Assembly (NCBI RefSeq): GCF_003268655.1
Contig: NZ_CP029642.1
Location: 1,488,001 to 1,552,000 of the forward strand
Direction of reading: 5' to 3'
Origin: Arthrobacter dokdonellae
Lineage (GTDB): Bacteria; Actinomycetota; Actinomycetes; Actinomycetales; Micrococcaceae
DNA: 64,000 nucleotides
Numbering within the stretch: position 1 is the first letter of the stretch; each line of letters opens with the position of its first letter. A model generated the notes under the pieces. That model saw only the letters and a list, made by a program, of their open reading frames with translations, made no database searches and had not been told where the DNA came from. The position numbers were made by a program, and so were the translations under genes. Below are positions 46,000-55,934 of this stretch, one piece after another.

Positions 46000-47751
46000 T
46001 TAGATCCAGGACGGCAGCCACATGTGCTGGCGCCAGTAGTCGAACGGGATCACTTCGGCGGACCACAGCGGGTAGAAATAGGCGCTCAGGGCCACCGCCA
46101 GCACGACGAAGATGCCCGCGAAGAGCGCGCCCTGCTGCCTACGCCACGGTGGATCGGCCGCCTTGCCCAGGACCATGCCGAGCACCATGGTGACGCCCAG
46201 GATCATGTAAGGCTCGTAGGCGATGGCGTAGAAGAAGAAGATGGTCCGCTCCGGGTAGAGCAGCCACGGCACGAAGCCGGCCGCAAACCCGGTCAGGATG
46301 GCGGCCGCGCGCCAGTCGCGCCGGCCCAGCCAGATGCCGACAAGGAAGAGCAGGGCCAGCGTGCCGCCCCACCAGATCAGCGGGTTGCCCAGGCTGGTGA
46401 CCATGGCGGCGCACTTGTCCGCCGTGCAGCCGGACTGCCCCTTGAGCGGGTACTGGGCGTAGAACGACGTCGGCCGGCCCATCACCAGCCACGACCATGC
46501 GTTTGCCTTGTACGGGTGGTCCGAATCCAGCCCGACGTGGAAGTTGTACGCCGTCAGGTGGTAGTGCCACAGGGACCGGAGCGACGCCGGCACCCACCCC
46601 CACGTTTCGCTCCGGTGGGTCGCTGCCCAGTTCCGGTCGTAGGCGTTCTTGGACAGGAACCAGCCGGTCCACGTGGACAGGTAGGTGACGGCGGCCACCG
46701 GGACCACCATGACAAATGCGAGAATTCCGTCCTTGAGAACGGCGCCGGTGACCCAGTACCTGATGCCGGCGATGCGACGGGCGCTCATGTCCCACACGAC
46801 GCTCATCAGGCCAAAGGCCGCCAGGAAGAACAGCCCGGACCATTTAGTGCCGGTGCATAGGCCCAGCGCAACGCCGGCCGCAAGGCGCCACCACCTCATG
46901 CCCAGCCACGGGCCGTACAGCAGGTGCTTCGGCGGGACGCGGCCGTCGGGGGAGGTGAGGCAGGACAGGCGGTCGGCCAGCCGGCGTCGTCCGTCATCAC
47001 GGTCCAGCAGCAGGGCGCCAAAGGCCACCAGCGCCCAGAACATGACAATAATGTCCAGCAGGGAGGTGCGCGACTGCACGATGGCGTGCCCGTCGACGGC
47101 GAACAGGAGCCCGGCGACGGCGCCCAGGAGGGTGGAGCGGAACATCTTTTGCGCGATCAGGGCCAGCAGGAAGATGGAGAGCGTGCCCACCAGCGCCGCC
47201 GAGAACCGCCAGCCGAACGTGCTGTCCGGGCCGAAGAGCCACATGCCGAACGCGATCATCCACTTGCCCACGGGCGGATGCACCACATATTCGGGCGTGC
47301 TTTGAAGGCCGCTGAAGTTGCCCTTGTTAAAGAGGTCGTTCGCCTTCTCGGACCAGTTGCGCTCGTAGCCGCTTTGCAGGTAACTGTAGGCGTCCTTGAC
47401 GTAGTAGGTCTCGTCAAATACCAGCGAATGCGGCTGGCCAAGCCGGACGAAGCGGAGCACGCCGCCAATGACTGCTGTTAGCACAGGCGCCAGCCAGAAC
47501 CAGAGGCGCAGGCTGGCCGGGGTGTCGCGGTAGCTGGCGCGGACGCCGGTCAGCCTTTGGATCAGGGCGGTTTGGCTGAAAGCCCGTGCGGGGTCGAGGA
47601 CGCGGCTCGGTTCAGCCGGTGCTTTGCGGGCTGGCTGGCGGGTTGCCCCGTGGCGGGGGTGTCCCGGCGCGGAGCCGGCGGCGTGCGCTGCGGCGGGAAG
47701 GTCCCAGGCTGGGAGGTCGGGGTCCGCGATGTTGATGTGCACCCTGCCCAT
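46000..47751 (-). CDS. pmt: Dolichyl/polyprenyl-phosphate-mannose-protein mannosyltransferase (GT39, Pmt)
   Basis: 583 residues from ATG 47751 (the frame extends to TTG 47784). Transfers mannose from polyprenyl-phosphate-mannose to secreted proteins during Sec export. About eleven helices. The catalytic acidic pair is in LVFDETYYVKDAYSYLQSGY in the first extracytoplasmic loop, with TPEYVVHPPVGKWMIAFGMW also conserved. The C-terminal GT39 half (WSWLVMGRPTSFYAQYPLKG) is present. It is divergent from rsmI, as Rv1002c is from Rv1003 in M. tuberculosis (from memory). Confidence 0.93.
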   Translation of the reverse strand: MGRVHINIADPDLPAWDLPAAAHAAGSAPGHPRHGATRQPARKAPAEPSRVLDPARAFSQTALIQRLTGVRASYRDTPASLRLWFWLAPVLTAVIGGVLRFVRLGQPHSLVFDETYYVKDAYSYLQSGYERNWSEKANDLFNKGNFSGLQSTPEYVVHPPVGKWMIAFGMWLFGPDSTFGWRFSAALVGTLSIFLLALIAQKMFRSTLLGAVAGLLFAVDGHAIVQSRTSLLDIIVMFWALVAFGALLLDRDDGRRRLADRLSCLTSPDGRVPPKHLLYGPWLGMRWWRLAAGVALGLCTGTKWSGLFFLAAFGLMSVVWDMSARRIAGIRYWVTGAVLKDGILAFVMVVPVAAVTYLSTWTGWFLSKNAYDRNWAATHRSETWGWVPASLRSLWHYHLTAYNFHVGLDSDHPYKANAWSWLVMGRPTSFYAQYPLKGQSGCTADKCAAMVTSLGNPLIWWGGTLALLFLVGIWLGRRDWRAAAILTGFAAGFVPWLLYPERTIFFFYAIAYEPYMILGVTMVLGMVLGKAADPPWRRQQGALFAGIFVVLAVALSAYFYPLWSAEVIPFDYWRQHMWLPSWI

Positions 47752-47797
47752 GCTACCCAAGTGCGGGCTGGCAGCTGGGGCCAACTACGCTGGTGTC

Positions 47798-48760
47798 ATG
47801 GAAGAAGACCTGGACCTGGAACCCGCCGGCGCCGACGACGAACTTGACCCGGAGCTGGACGCCCTGGCGGAGTCGCCTTCCGATACGGAGCTGGACGCGT
47901 CGCTGGCGCCTGCGGCGGCGCCGGGGGAGGGCTACATCGTCCTGGCCGCCACCCCCATCGGGAACATGGGCGACGCGTCCGCCCGGCTGGTCTCCTGGCT
48001 CGGGAACGCGGACATCGTGGCCGCTGAGGACACGCGGCGCCTGCACCGGCTGGTCACGTCGCTGGGCATCGCGGTCTCCGGGCGGATTGTCAGCTACCAC
48101 GAGCACAACGAGGCCGCCAAGACGCCCGAATTGCTGGCCCAGGTGCAGGCCGGCAAGGTCCTGCTGATGGTGACCGACGCTGGCATGCCCTCCGTCTCCG
48201 ATCCCGGCTTCCGGCTGGTGGAAGCCGCCGTCGCCGCCGGGGTGCGCGTGACGGTGGCCCCGGGACCGTCTGCCGTCCTGACCGCGCTGGCCCTCTCCGG
48301 GCTGCCCACCGACCGCTTCTGCTTCGAGGGCTTCCTGCCACGCAAGTCGGGGGAGCGTGCCTCGAGGCTGCACGATCTGGCCCTGGAACCGCGCACCATG
48401 GTGTTCTTTGAGGCGCCTCACCGGCTCGAGGCCATGCTGCGGGCACTGCACACCGCCTTTGGTCCATCGCGCCAAGGCGCCGTGTGCCGCGAATTGACCA
48501 AGACGTACGAGGAAGTGATCCGCAAGCCGCTGTCCGGCCTGCTGGAGTGGGCCGAAGCCGCGGAGATCCGCGGCGAGATTGCCATCGTGGTCGCCGGCGC
48601 GCCGGCCGCCGACCCCGGCACGCCCGAGGACCACGTGGCGGCCGTGAACGAACTGCTGGGCCAAGGCATGCGCCTGAAGGAGGCAGTGGCGGTCATCGCC
48701 CACGACGTCCACGTCAGCAAGCGCGAGCTGTACAGCGCCGTCCTGGCAGCGCGAGGATAA
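47798..48760 (+). CDS. rsmI: 16S rRNA (cytidine-1402-2'-O)-methyltransferase
   Basis: 320 residues; methylates the 2'-OH of C1402 in the decoding centre using SAM. The tetrapyrrole-methylase-like fold is clear: IVLAATPIGNMGDASARLV, ADIVAAEDTRRLHRL, VTDAGMPSVSDPGFRLV, VAPGPSAVLTALALSGLP and FFEAPHRLEAMLR, with the C-terminal helical domain to the end. An acidic 45-residue N-terminal extension (EEDLDLEPAGADDELDPELD) precedes the domain and looks disordered. ATG 47798 is 46 bases from the divergent pmt start. Confidence 0.95.
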   Translation: MEEDLDLEPAGADDELDPELDALAESPSDTELDASLAPAAAPGEGYIVLAATPIGNMGDASARLVSWLGNADIVAAEDTRRLHRLVTSLGIAVSGRIVSYHEHNEAAKTPELLAQVQAGKVLLMVTDAGMPSVSDPGFRLVEAAVAAGVRVTVAPGPSAVLTALALSGLPTDRFCFEGFLPRKSGERASRLHDLALEPRTMVFFEAPHRLEAMLRALHTAFGPSRQGAVCRELTKTYEEVIRKPLSGLLEWAEAAEIRGEIAIVVAGAPAADPGTPEDHVAAVNELLGQGMRLKEAVAVIAHDVHVSKRELYSAVLAARG

Positions 48761-48772
48761 GGAATCCGGCCA

Positions 48773-48859
48773 CTTTGAAACGGAGCACGGTACGCCTCCA
48801 ATGGTGCTCCACTTGAAGAGTGGCGCACCGTTGGGACCCAATGGCGCTCCAGTTCAAAG
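48773..48859. repeat. Solitary class D REP-like block
   Basis: Order: inverted unit CTTTGAAACGGAGCAC (48773-48788), hairpin unit 48803-48829 (GGTGCTCCACT ... AGTGGCGCACC, one mismatch), direct unit GGCGCTCCAGTTCAAAG (48843-48859). This same three-part order recurs at 62601-62688 and partly at 63625-63685, around the second AbiEi/DUF559 gene. Here it lies just after rsmI with no associated gene. The rest of the gap to 49026 shows nothing beyond AAAGGAG at the next start. Confidence 0.8.
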
Positions 48860-49026
48860 ACTCTGTGTTCGAGCCAGCACTGTTGTACAGATGCACAGTC
48901 GAACGCCGTCGCATAGTGCGCACATGCGTAGACACTGCTGGCGCCGGAGAACTACCGTGAACGCTATAGCACCACGCTGCTGCCCACGCACCATGCCCGG
49001 GCCCGCCCACAGACAAAGGAGTCATC

Positions 49027-50523
49027 ATGACCGTGACCGCTGCCACCGAACTGACCGAACGCGAAGGCGCCCTGCTGGCAGGCGTCCCCACCGGGCTGCT
49101 CATTGATGGCGTTTGGCGCCCGGCCGCGTCCGGCAAGACGTTCGACGTTGAGGACCCGTCGACGGGCAAGGTCCTGCTGACACTGGCCGACGCCGGCGCC
49201 GCCGACGGGGCCGCCGCGCTCGATGCCGCCGTCTCTGCACAGGACGCGTGGGCCGCCACCCCGCCCCGCGAACGCGGCGAGATCCTGCGCCGCGCCTTCG
49301 ACATGGTCATGGCCCGCGCCGACGACTTTGCCCTTCTGATGACCCTGGAAATGGGCAAGCCTCTGGCCGAGTCCATGGGCGAGGTCAAATACGGTGCCGA
49401 ATTCCTGCGGTGGTTCTCCGAGGAGGCCGTGCGCTCCTTCGGCCGCTACTCCGGCAACCCCGAAGGTACCGCCCAGATCCTGGTCCAGAAGAAGCCCGTG
49501 GGCCCCTGCCTGCTCATCACGCCCTGGAACTTCCCGCTCGCCATGGCCACGCGCAAGATCGCCCCCGCCATCGCCGCGGGCTGCACCATGGTCCTCAAGC
49601 CCGCCAACCTCACGCCGCTCACCAGCCAGCTCTTCGCACAGGTGCTGCTCGACGCCGGACTGCCGGCCGGGGTGCTCAACGTGATCGCGACGTCGACCGC
49701 CGGCGCCGTGACCGGACCACTGATCCAGGACCCGCGGCTGCGCAAGCTTTCCTTCACCGGATCCACGCCCGTGGGCCGCCGCCTGCTCGCCGACGCCTCC
49801 AACACGGTGTTGCGCACCTCGATGGAGCTCGGCGGCAACGCGCCCTTCCTGGTGTTCGACGACGCCGACCTTGACGCCGCCGTGGACGGGGCCATGGCCG
49901 CCAAGATGCGCAACATGGGCGAGGCCTGCACGGCCGCCAACCGCTTCCTGGTGCACGAAACCGTGGCCGAGGAATTTGCCGCCAAATTCGCCGCGAAGAT
50001 GGGCGGGGCGGCGGTTGGACGGGGCACCGCGCCGGAGTCAAAGGTGGGGCCGTTGATCGATGCCAAGAGCCGCGAGAAGGTCCACTCGCTCGTGACGGAT
50101 GCGCTGGCCGACGGCGCCCGCGCGGTGGTGGGCGGGGCTCCCGTGGACGGCCCCGGCTACTTCTACCAGCCCACCGTGCTGCAGGGCGTGGAGCCCGGCG
50201 CCCGCATCCTGACCGAGGAGATCTTCGGCCCCGTGGCCCCGATTGTCACGTTCAAGAATGAGGACGAAGCCGTGGCGCTGGCGAACGACACCGAATACGG
50301 CCTGGTCGCCTACGTCTTCACGAAGGATTACGCCCGCGGACTGCGCATGGCCAACCGGATCGAGACCGGCATGATGGGCCTGAACGCCGGCGTGATCTCC
50401 AATGCCGCTGCTCCGTTCGGCGGCGTCAAGCAGTCCGGCCTGGGTCGCGAAGGCAGCCTCGAAGGCATCGAGGAATATCAGTACACGCAGTACATTGGCT
50501 TCCCTAACCCGCATTCCGTCTGA
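49027..50523 (+). CDS. gabD: NAD(P)-dependent succinate-semialdehyde dehydrogenase
   Basis: 498 residues, aldehyde dehydrogenase family. Catalytic C301 in MGEACTAANRF and general base E267 in MELGGNAPF are present, as are the cofactor segment TPWNFPLAMATRKIAPAIAAG and GLGREGSLEGIEEYQYTQYIG at the C-terminus, all typical of GabD-type enzymes oxidising succinate semialdehyde to succinate. AAAGGAG lies eight bases upstream of ATG 49027. No gabT is adjacent. Cofactor preference (NADP versus NAD) cannot be settled. Confidence 0.9.
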   Translation: MTVTAATELTEREGALLAGVPTGLLIDGVWRPAASGKTFDVEDPSTGKVLLTLADAGAADGAAALDAAVSAQDAWAATPPRERGEILRRAFDMVMARADDFALLMTLEMGKPLAESMGEVKYGAEFLRWFSEEAVRSFGRYSGNPEGTAQILVQKKPVGPCLLITPWNFPLAMATRKIAPAIAAGCTMVLKPANLTPLTSQLFAQVLLDAGLPAGVLNVIATSTAGAVTGPLIQDPRLRKLSFTGSTPVGRRLLADASNTVLRTSMELGGNAPFLVFDDADLDAAVDGAMAAKMRNMGEACTAANRFLVHETVAEEFAAKFAAKMGGAAVGRGTAPESKVGPLIDAKSREKVHSLVTDALADGARAVVGGAPVDGPGYFYQPTVLQGVEPGARILTEEIFGPVAPIVTFKNEDEAVALANDTEYGLVAYVFTKDYARGLRMANRIETGMMGLNAGVISNAAAPFGGVKQSGLGREGSLEGIEEYQYTQYIGFPNPHSV

Positions 50524-50582
50524 CCGGCTGCGAGGCTGAGTCCGCCGGAATCTCGGATTGCGACCGGCTCAGACGCCGCCAT

Positions 50583-50617
50583 CCCAACCCGACATCGATT
50601 CCAGGTGTCGGGTTGGG
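50583..50617 (+). terminator. Hairpin after gabD
   Basis: CCCAACCCGACA (50583-50594) pairs perfectly with TGTCGGGTTGGG (50606-50617) around an 11-base loop, about 60 bases past the stop and directly before a class A unit. Confidence 0.7.
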
Positions 50618-50619
50618 CT

Positions 50620-50741
50620 TCGGTGGTGCAGATAATGCTGGCATGTCGCCGGCCAGTCGGCAGGAACTGAACCACCGAATTGGTTGAAGCGGTGGTTATC
50701 TCGAATCTCGGCCGGCGGGGCGGTGGTTATCTCGAACCTCG
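50620..50741. repeat. Mixed class A and class B REP-like array
   Basis: A class A plus unit (50620-50641, TCGGTGGTGCAGATAATGCT) faces a degenerate minus unit (50653-50678). Two class B units follow at 50691-50710 and 50722-50741 (GGTGGTTATCTCGAATCTCG and GGTGGTTATCTCGAACCTCG), again 31 bases apart. The array lies between convergent gabD and the TgpA-like gene and ends five bases before the latter's stop. Confidence 0.8.
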
Positions 50742-50746
50742 ACGTG

Positions 50747-53299
50747 TCAGGGGGTGCGCTTGAACAAGGACGGCGGGAGCAGGACCGCCCGGAGGCGGCT
50801 CCAGAAGTCGGCCCGGCCGTTGAGCCGGCCGATGACGGTTTCCACGGCGTCGGCGAGGTCGTCGCGTCCGGCCGTGCGTTCCGCGGACGGCGGCCCGTAG
50901 ATGGCATTTTCGTAGGCGTCGCGCAGCACGTCGGCGGCGGTCCGGACCACGGTCCGGGTGTAGCCGACGGAGTCACCGGCTGCGCCTGAGCCCTCGAGCC
51001 CGGCCAGCCGCGCAATGCCCGCGGCGTGCAGCGCCGGCGTCAGCGACGCGTCATAGCGATAGCCGTAGTCCACGGCCGAGGCCACGAACTCGCGCCATGC
51101 CAACAGCTCCGGCGCGTCCCGCGGATCGGCGACCACGACACCGGACCCGCCGACGCCACCGGCCCGCCGCGCTCCGCGCACGGAGCCGCCGCGCGCGGAC
51201 CCGCCGCCGCCATGCAGCCCCTTCAGACCTCCCCCGCGCACCATGGCCAGGCGCCGGCGTCGCACCTGCAAGCGGGAGAAGGCGGGGGAGGCGAGGGCCA
51301 GCAGCACCAGGAACACGCCCACCAGCGAGGCGCTGATCCGTGCCGGCTGTGGGGTGGGCGCCACGGCTGCGGCAGCGGTGGTAGGGGCGGCCGGGGCGGA
51401 AGCAGCCGGCGAAGCAGTGGCGGTCGGGTTCGCATTGGCGCCATTGAGGAAGTCGTTCGGGCCGGCATTGGAGGCGCCGGGGACGTTGTCGCGGGCGTAG
51501 GAGGGAACGGACCCGCGGGAGGGCGTCGGCTCAAAGGGGACCCAGCCCAGGCCCTCGAAGTACAGCTCGGGCCAGGCATGGGCGTCGCGGCCGGACACCT
51601 GATAGCCCTGCAGGGTCTGCCCGTCCACCACCACGGACTCCGTCGTCCGTTCGCCGGGCGCGTATCCCACCGCAATCCGGGACGGGATCCCCAATTCGCG
51701 CGCCATCACGGCCATGGCGGCGGAAAAGTGCACGCAGTAGCCGGCCTTGACCTCCAGGAACTTGGCCAGCACGTTCATGCCGGCGCCGTCGTACCCCTTC
51801 TCCACGGGCGTCTTTTCGCTGTACGTAAAGAGTGGCGAGCGCAGGTAGTCCTGAATGGCCATGGCACGGTCATACGGTGTGGTCTTGCCCTTGGTGATGT
51901 CCTCGGCCGTGTTCTTCAGGATGGACGGGACGTTGCCCGGCAGTTGCAGGAAGATCGGATCCAGCCTGGCGTCAGGTTTTTGCGTGGCTGCTTCCAGCAG
52001 GGCCGGGGTCAGCGCGGGCATTGCGCTGGTGACCATGTACGACTGGCCCCGCGTGCTGCTGTCGCCTTGGGCGCGAATGGTCTGTGTGGCTGCGTTCCAG
52101 GCCCACGGCCCGCGCAGGTCGACCACCCCCGTCGCGCTCAGCGGCGCGGGCAGGAAGGCGCTGGCCAGATTCACCACGTCCACCCAGGTCTTGGTCACGA
52201 CCTCCGGGACGGCCGGGTTGGACCCCAGTGCCGGCAGCAGCCCGCTGAGGACGGTCGTGGAGTCCTTCGCAACGGGTGACGGCTTCCAGACCTTTCCGGA
52301 AAAATCCTGCAGCGTGCTCATCCGCATGTACAGCGGCACGTCCGAGCTGCTCAGGTACGTCATGTTCACCGCGCCCGACTGCGCCCTGAGGTCGTTGCCA
52401 AGCGAAATCATCGGGTCCAGCCCGGCCACATTTCCGGCCGTGCCCAGCCGTGAACCCTGCGGGAACGATCCCGTGTCGAAACCCGGGATGGCAGCCGGCA
52501 GCAGCGCCGCCACCAGTACGACGGCGCCCCCCAGCATGGTTGCCCGCGCGAGCGTCCCGCTGCGGGCCCGGTTGGCGGCGGGGCGCAGCCTGCCGTCCGG
52601 GGCATACCAGCGGCAGCACCCGAGCAGCAGCAGGTAGCCTGCGCCGGCGCCTACGAACCCCGGCGCGCCAATGCCTTCCTGCGTGGTCAGCGACCCCGGC
52701 AGCAGCAGCAGCACCAGGCCGACGGCGCTGAACCCCGGCAGTGCCACGGTGATGGCCAGGGTGTCCACCAAAAGCGCGGCGAAGCCCACGCCGGCGCAGA
52801 TCACAAACACCAGCCCCGGCTCCAAGGGCACGGGGGTGTTGTTGACCATGATGACGGCCGATGCCTCCGTGGCCAGGTCCACGGCCGCGTCCAGGGTCCG
52901 CGACGACGGGATCAGGCCCAGGTATGCGGTGCCGGCGAAGAAAGTCAGGGTCAGCCCCATGATCCATCCGGCCAGCGCGGCCAGCGGGGCGTAGGCGGCA
53001 AGGCGCGGCCAGCGCCGGACCAGGGCTGGAAGCAGCACTGTCATCGAGGCGACGACGAAGGCCTTGGGCATCCAGCCGGAGTCCAGCAGGACGTTTTGGA
53101 AACCCAGCGACGCGCCCATGACGGCACCGAGCACGGCCACGGCCAGCACCCACCGTGCCGGGCCCGTTTCCGGGCGGCCGAGGAACCGGCGCACGCGGCC
53201 GTGCCGGCCGCCCTCCCGGCCACCGCCCGCCCCGGGACCGGGCCGGCCGCCGTCGTGCGTGCCGTCGGGAGGGCGGGTGCCCGCGATGGTCCCGGTCAT
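50747..53299 (-). CDS. TgpA-like transglutaminase-domain membrane protein
   Basis: 850 residues from ATG 53299 (GGAG seven bases upstream); the longer frame overlaps DUF58. About six helices occupy residues 45-260 (DUF3488/TgpA N-domain), then an extracytoplasmic transglutaminase core: KAGYCVHFSAAMAVMARELG with catalytic Cys, GRDAHAWPELYFEGLGW with His and FEPTPSRG with the acidic residue. A Pro/Ala-rich linker, one more helix and a DUF4129-type cytoplasmic tail follow. It is third in a MoxR-DUF58-TgpA operon. Role unknown; MoxR-assisted assembly of an envelope complex is usually assumed. Confidence 0.92.
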   Translation of the reverse strand: MTGTIAGTRPPDGTHDGGRPGPGAGGGREGGRHGRVRRFLGRPETGPARWVLAVAVLGAVMGASLGFQNVLLDSGWMPKAFVVASMTVLLPALVRRWPRLAAYAPLAALAGWIMGLTLTFFAGTAYLGLIPSSRTLDAAVDLATEASAVIMVNNTPVPLEPGLVFVICAGVGFAALLVDTLAITVALPGFSAVGLVLLLLPGSLTTQEGIGAPGFVGAGAGYLLLLGCCRWYAPDGRLRPAANRARSGTLARATMLGGAVVLVAALLPAAIPGFDTGSFPQGSRLGTAGNVAGLDPMISLGNDLRAQSGAVNMTYLSSSDVPLYMRMSTLQDFSGKVWKPSPVAKDSTTVLSGLLPALGSNPAVPEVVTKTWVDVVNLASAFLPAPLSATGVVDLRGPWAWNAATQTIRAQGDSSTRGQSYMVTSAMPALTPALLEAATQKPDARLDPIFLQLPGNVPSILKNTAEDITKGKTTPYDRAMAIQDYLRSPLFTYSEKTPVEKGYDGAGMNVLAKFLEVKAGYCVHFSAAMAVMARELGIPSRIAVGYAPGERTTESVVVDGQTLQGYQVSGRDAHAWPELYFEGLGWVPFEPTPSRGSVPSYARDNVPGASNAGPNDFLNGANANPTATASPAASAPAAPTTAAAAVAPTPQPARISASLVGVFLVLLALASPAFSRLQVRRRRLAMVRGGGLKGLHGGGGSARGGSVRGARRAGGVGGSGVVVADPRDAPELLAWREFVASAVDYGYRYDASLTPALHAAGIARLAGLEGSGAAGDSVGYTRTVVRTAADVLRDAYENAIYGPPSAERTAGRDDLADAVETVIGRLNGRADFWSRLRAVLLPPSLFKRTP

Positions 53300-54714
53300 G
53301 GCCGCGCTCCAGGGTAAGCCGGGGCCGGCCCGCGCGGGTCGGAATCGAGGGGTGCCGGCCTGTGCGCCGCCGCGGGCACGTGGTGGAGGCTGCCGGTGGC
53401 GGGCGCGGGCAGTGCGGCGGGCGTGTCGAGGTCCATCCACGCCTGCAGCAGGGCGGTGTGCGGTGCGACGGCGAGGGCCTGCCAGCCGGCGCGGCGCAGG
53501 ATGTTCAGGGGCTCTTCGACCTGCGCGGGGTCGGAGCACGCGACGAACGCGTACGCCCCTTCGGCCGCCTCGACGGCTGTGGCCAGGATCATGGCGTCGG
53601 CGTCCGTCAGCAGCCCTGTGATGGCGATGACCGGGCCGCGCCGGCGGGTCTGGATCAGCCTGTCGGCGAGAGCGTCCGCGAACGGGGCGGCCGCTTCGGC
53701 GCGGGCGGGTGCGGCCAGCTCCAGCGCCGCGAGCGACTGCGCCACGGCCAGCGCCCCCGACTGGCCGGCAAAGTCCTCCCGGCCCGGTTCGGTCGCCGAG
53801 CGCGAGGACGCGAAGCCGGGCCGGCCCTGATGGTCCAGCACGCGCAGCGCGTACGAGCGTTCCAGCAGGTGCGCGGCGATGGAAACCGCGGCCGTCACCG
53901 CCCACTCAAACGCGGGCGACGTGGCCAGGGCATCGGCTGCGCTCGGCGGCTTCGCGGCCCCGCCGTAGGCCCATGCCCGCTGGTCCAGCACCAGGGCCGC
54001 CTCGGGTGTCGTCACGGATTCCTCGGCGCGGACCATCAGCTTGCCCTGCCGTGCGGTGGCGGGCCAGTGCACGCGCCGCAGCGGGTCCCCGTGCCGGTAC
54101 TCGCGGGTCATGACGTCGTCGTCGCTGGGGTTGGCCTGCTGGCGCGTCATGCGCGAACCGTCCTGCCCCCGCCCGCCCGTGAGCGAGATTTCCGGAAGGA
54201 CGACGGCGGCCGGCGCCACCGTGAGCGGCTCGCCCTTGTCGAGTTCCCTGGTCAGCAGCGCGACGTCGAAGGGGTCGCCAAACCTGGCGGTCAGCGGGCC
54301 GATGGTGAAAACGCCGCGGCGGGTGGGGCGCAAGGTGTATTGGTAGCGGCTGAGCAGGCTGCGCGGGGTGACCGGATTCGGGTAGTCAAACCGCCGCACG
54401 TCAATGAGGTGGGCGGGCAGCTGTTCGGTAAGGCGCGCTGGGCCGCCGCCCGGGGTGGTCCCGTGCACGTCCACGGTGACGGACGCCGTCGTGCCGGCCT
54501 CCACAAAGGCGGGGGAGAAGCGCCGCTTGACGGTGAAGCCGGGGGACAGCAGCCGAAGGCCGGCGCTGGCCAGCGGCGGCAGGGCGAGCAGGAACACGGC
54601 GACCACCAGGAGGTCGCGGCGGCCCAGCAGCTGTGCGAGGAGCAGCGCCACCAGGCCCAGGGCGACCATCACCCAGCCGCGCGGCCGGAAAATCCTCTCG
54701 GGAATCCAGTTCAT
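53296..54714 (-). CDS. DUF58 (vWA-like) protein
   Basis: 472 residues. Two N-terminal helices (about 13-60) are followed by a beta-rich region and the DUF58 core YRHGDPLRRVHWPATARQGK, the most conserved block of the family, then a vWA-like C-terminal domain. The stop overlaps the TgpA-like start by four bases (ATGA). The gene follows moxR by 14 bases. DUF58 proteins are presumed MoxR partners; no enzymatic activity is known. Confidence 0.92.
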   Translation of the reverse strand: MNWIPERIFRPRGWVMVALGLVALLLAQLLGRRDLLVVAVFLLALPPLASAGLRLLSPGFTVKRRFSPAFVEAGTTASVTVDVHGTTPGGGPARLTEQLPAHLIDVRRFDYPNPVTPRSLLSRYQYTLRPTRRGVFTIGPLTARFGDPFDVALLTRELDKGEPLTVAPAAVVLPEISLTGGRGQDGSRMTRQQANPSDDDVMTREYRHGDPLRRVHWPATARQGKLMVRAEESVTTPEAALVLDQRAWAYGGAAKPPSAADALATSPAFEWAVTAAVSIAAHLLERSYALRVLDHQGRPGFASSRSATEPGREDFAGQSGALAVAQSLAALELAAPARAEAAAPFADALADRLIQTRRRGPVIAITGLLTDADAMILATAVEAAEGAYAFVACSDPAQVEEPLNILRRAGWQALAVAPHTALLQAWMDLDTPAALPAPATGSLHHVPAAAHRPAPLDSDPRGPAPAYPGARP

Positions 54715-54728
54715 GGCCGTGCCGTGGC

Positions 54729-55934
54729 CTACCTCGCGCCGGGCCGGGCGCCCGGGAGACGGGCCGGCTGGGGCGCCTGGGCTGCCTGGGGCGCGGCGGG
54801 GACGGGCAGGCGGGCCAGGGCGTCGGCTATGACGTCGGCCGCGGTGGTGCCCATGCTCGCCGCCTTGCGGTCCACGATCAGCCGGTGGGCGAGGACATGC
54901 TCCGCCAGGTTGCGGATGTCGTCCGGAAGCACAAAGCGGCGCCCGGCCAGGGCGGCGGAGGCCTTGGCCGCGCGCAGCAGCTGCAGCAGGGCACGCGGGC
55001 TGGCGCCGAGCCGGAGGTGGTCGCTGGTGCGGGTGGCCTGGCCCAGGGCCACGGTGTATTCCTTGACGGCGGCGGAGACGTGCGTGGCCGCCACCACGTC
55101 CAGCATGGCCGCCACGTCCGCAGTGGTTGCCACGGCGCGCACGGCCTCGAGGGGGTTCACGGACTGGTGGGTTTCCAGCATGGCGAGTTCCGCCGTCGTA
55201 TCCGGGTATCCCATGGAAATCCGGGCCATGAAGCGGTCGCGCTGGGCTTCCGGCAGCGGATACGTGCCTTCCATTTCGATCGGGTTCTGGGTGGCGACGA
55301 CCATGAACGGTTCGTTCAGCGCGTATGACGTCCCGTCCACCGTGACCTGGTGCTCCTCCATGGACTCCAGCAGGGCCGACTGGGTCTTGGCCGAGGCGCG
55401 GTTGATCTCGTCGCCGATGACCAGGTTGGCGAAAATGGCGCCCGGGCGGAACTCAAAGCCATGGGCCGACTGGTTGTAGATGGACACGCCCGTGATGTCG
55501 CTCGGCAGCAGGTCCGGGGTGAACTGGATGCGGCTGACCGAACAGTCCAGCGTGCGGGCCAGCGCCTTGGCGAGCAGGGTCTTGCCCACGCCCGGCACGT
55601 CCTCCAACAGCAGGTGGCCGCGTGCCAGCATGACCGTCAGGGCCAGCTCCACGGCCTCTTCCTTGCCGTCGATCACCGTGTTCATGGCGGCCATGATGTC
55701 CCGGCTCAGCGCGGCGAACCGCTCGGCATCCATGGGACGTTGCCGCGGTGCCGTGGTGGGCTGCGCGGGCCGGTGGCCGTTGGGACTCGGCGCGGCTTGC
55801 CGGGCCTGCCAGGTTTGCTGTGATTGCTGCCCGGCGGCGTCCGGGCCGGCCGTGTCCGTCCCGGCCGTGTCCGTCCCGCCGGCGGCGTCCGGGCCGGAAT
55901 TCTGTGCCGCCGTAAGTGTCTCGCGCGGGTGCAT
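54729..55934 (-). CDS. MoxR-family AAA+ ATPase
   Basis: 401 residues from ATG 55934. The first 70 are Gln/Pro/Thr-rich (GTDTAGTDTAGPDAAGQQ) and probably disordered. The AAA+ domain has Walker A LEDVPGVGKTLLAKALA, Walker B VIGDEINRASAKTQSALLE, sensor NPIEMEGTYPLPEAQRDRF and the lid domain with GASPRALLQLLRA. MoxR ATPases act as chaperones for vWA-domain partners, here DUF58 and the TgpA-like protein in the same operon. It is divergent from tatD over about 150 bases. Confidence 0.95.
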   Translation of the reverse strand: MHPRETLTAAQNSGPDAAGGTDTAGTDTAGPDAAGQQSQQTWQARQAAPSPNGHRPAQPTTAPRQRPMDAERFAALSRDIMAAMNTVIDGKEEAVELALTVMLARGHLLLEDVPGVGKTLLAKALARTLDCSVSRIQFTPDLLPSDITGVSIYNQSAHGFEFRPGAIFANLVIGDEINRASAKTQSALLESMEEHQVTVDGTSYALNEPFMVVATQNPIEMEGTYPLPEAQRDRFMARISMGYPDTTAELAMLETHQSVNPLEAVRAVATTADVAAMLDVVAATHVSAAVKEYTVALGQATRTSDHLRLGASPRALLQLLRAAKASAALAGRRFVLPDDIRNLAEHVLAHRLIVDRKAASMGTTAADVIADALARLPVPAAPQAAQAPQPARLPGARPGAR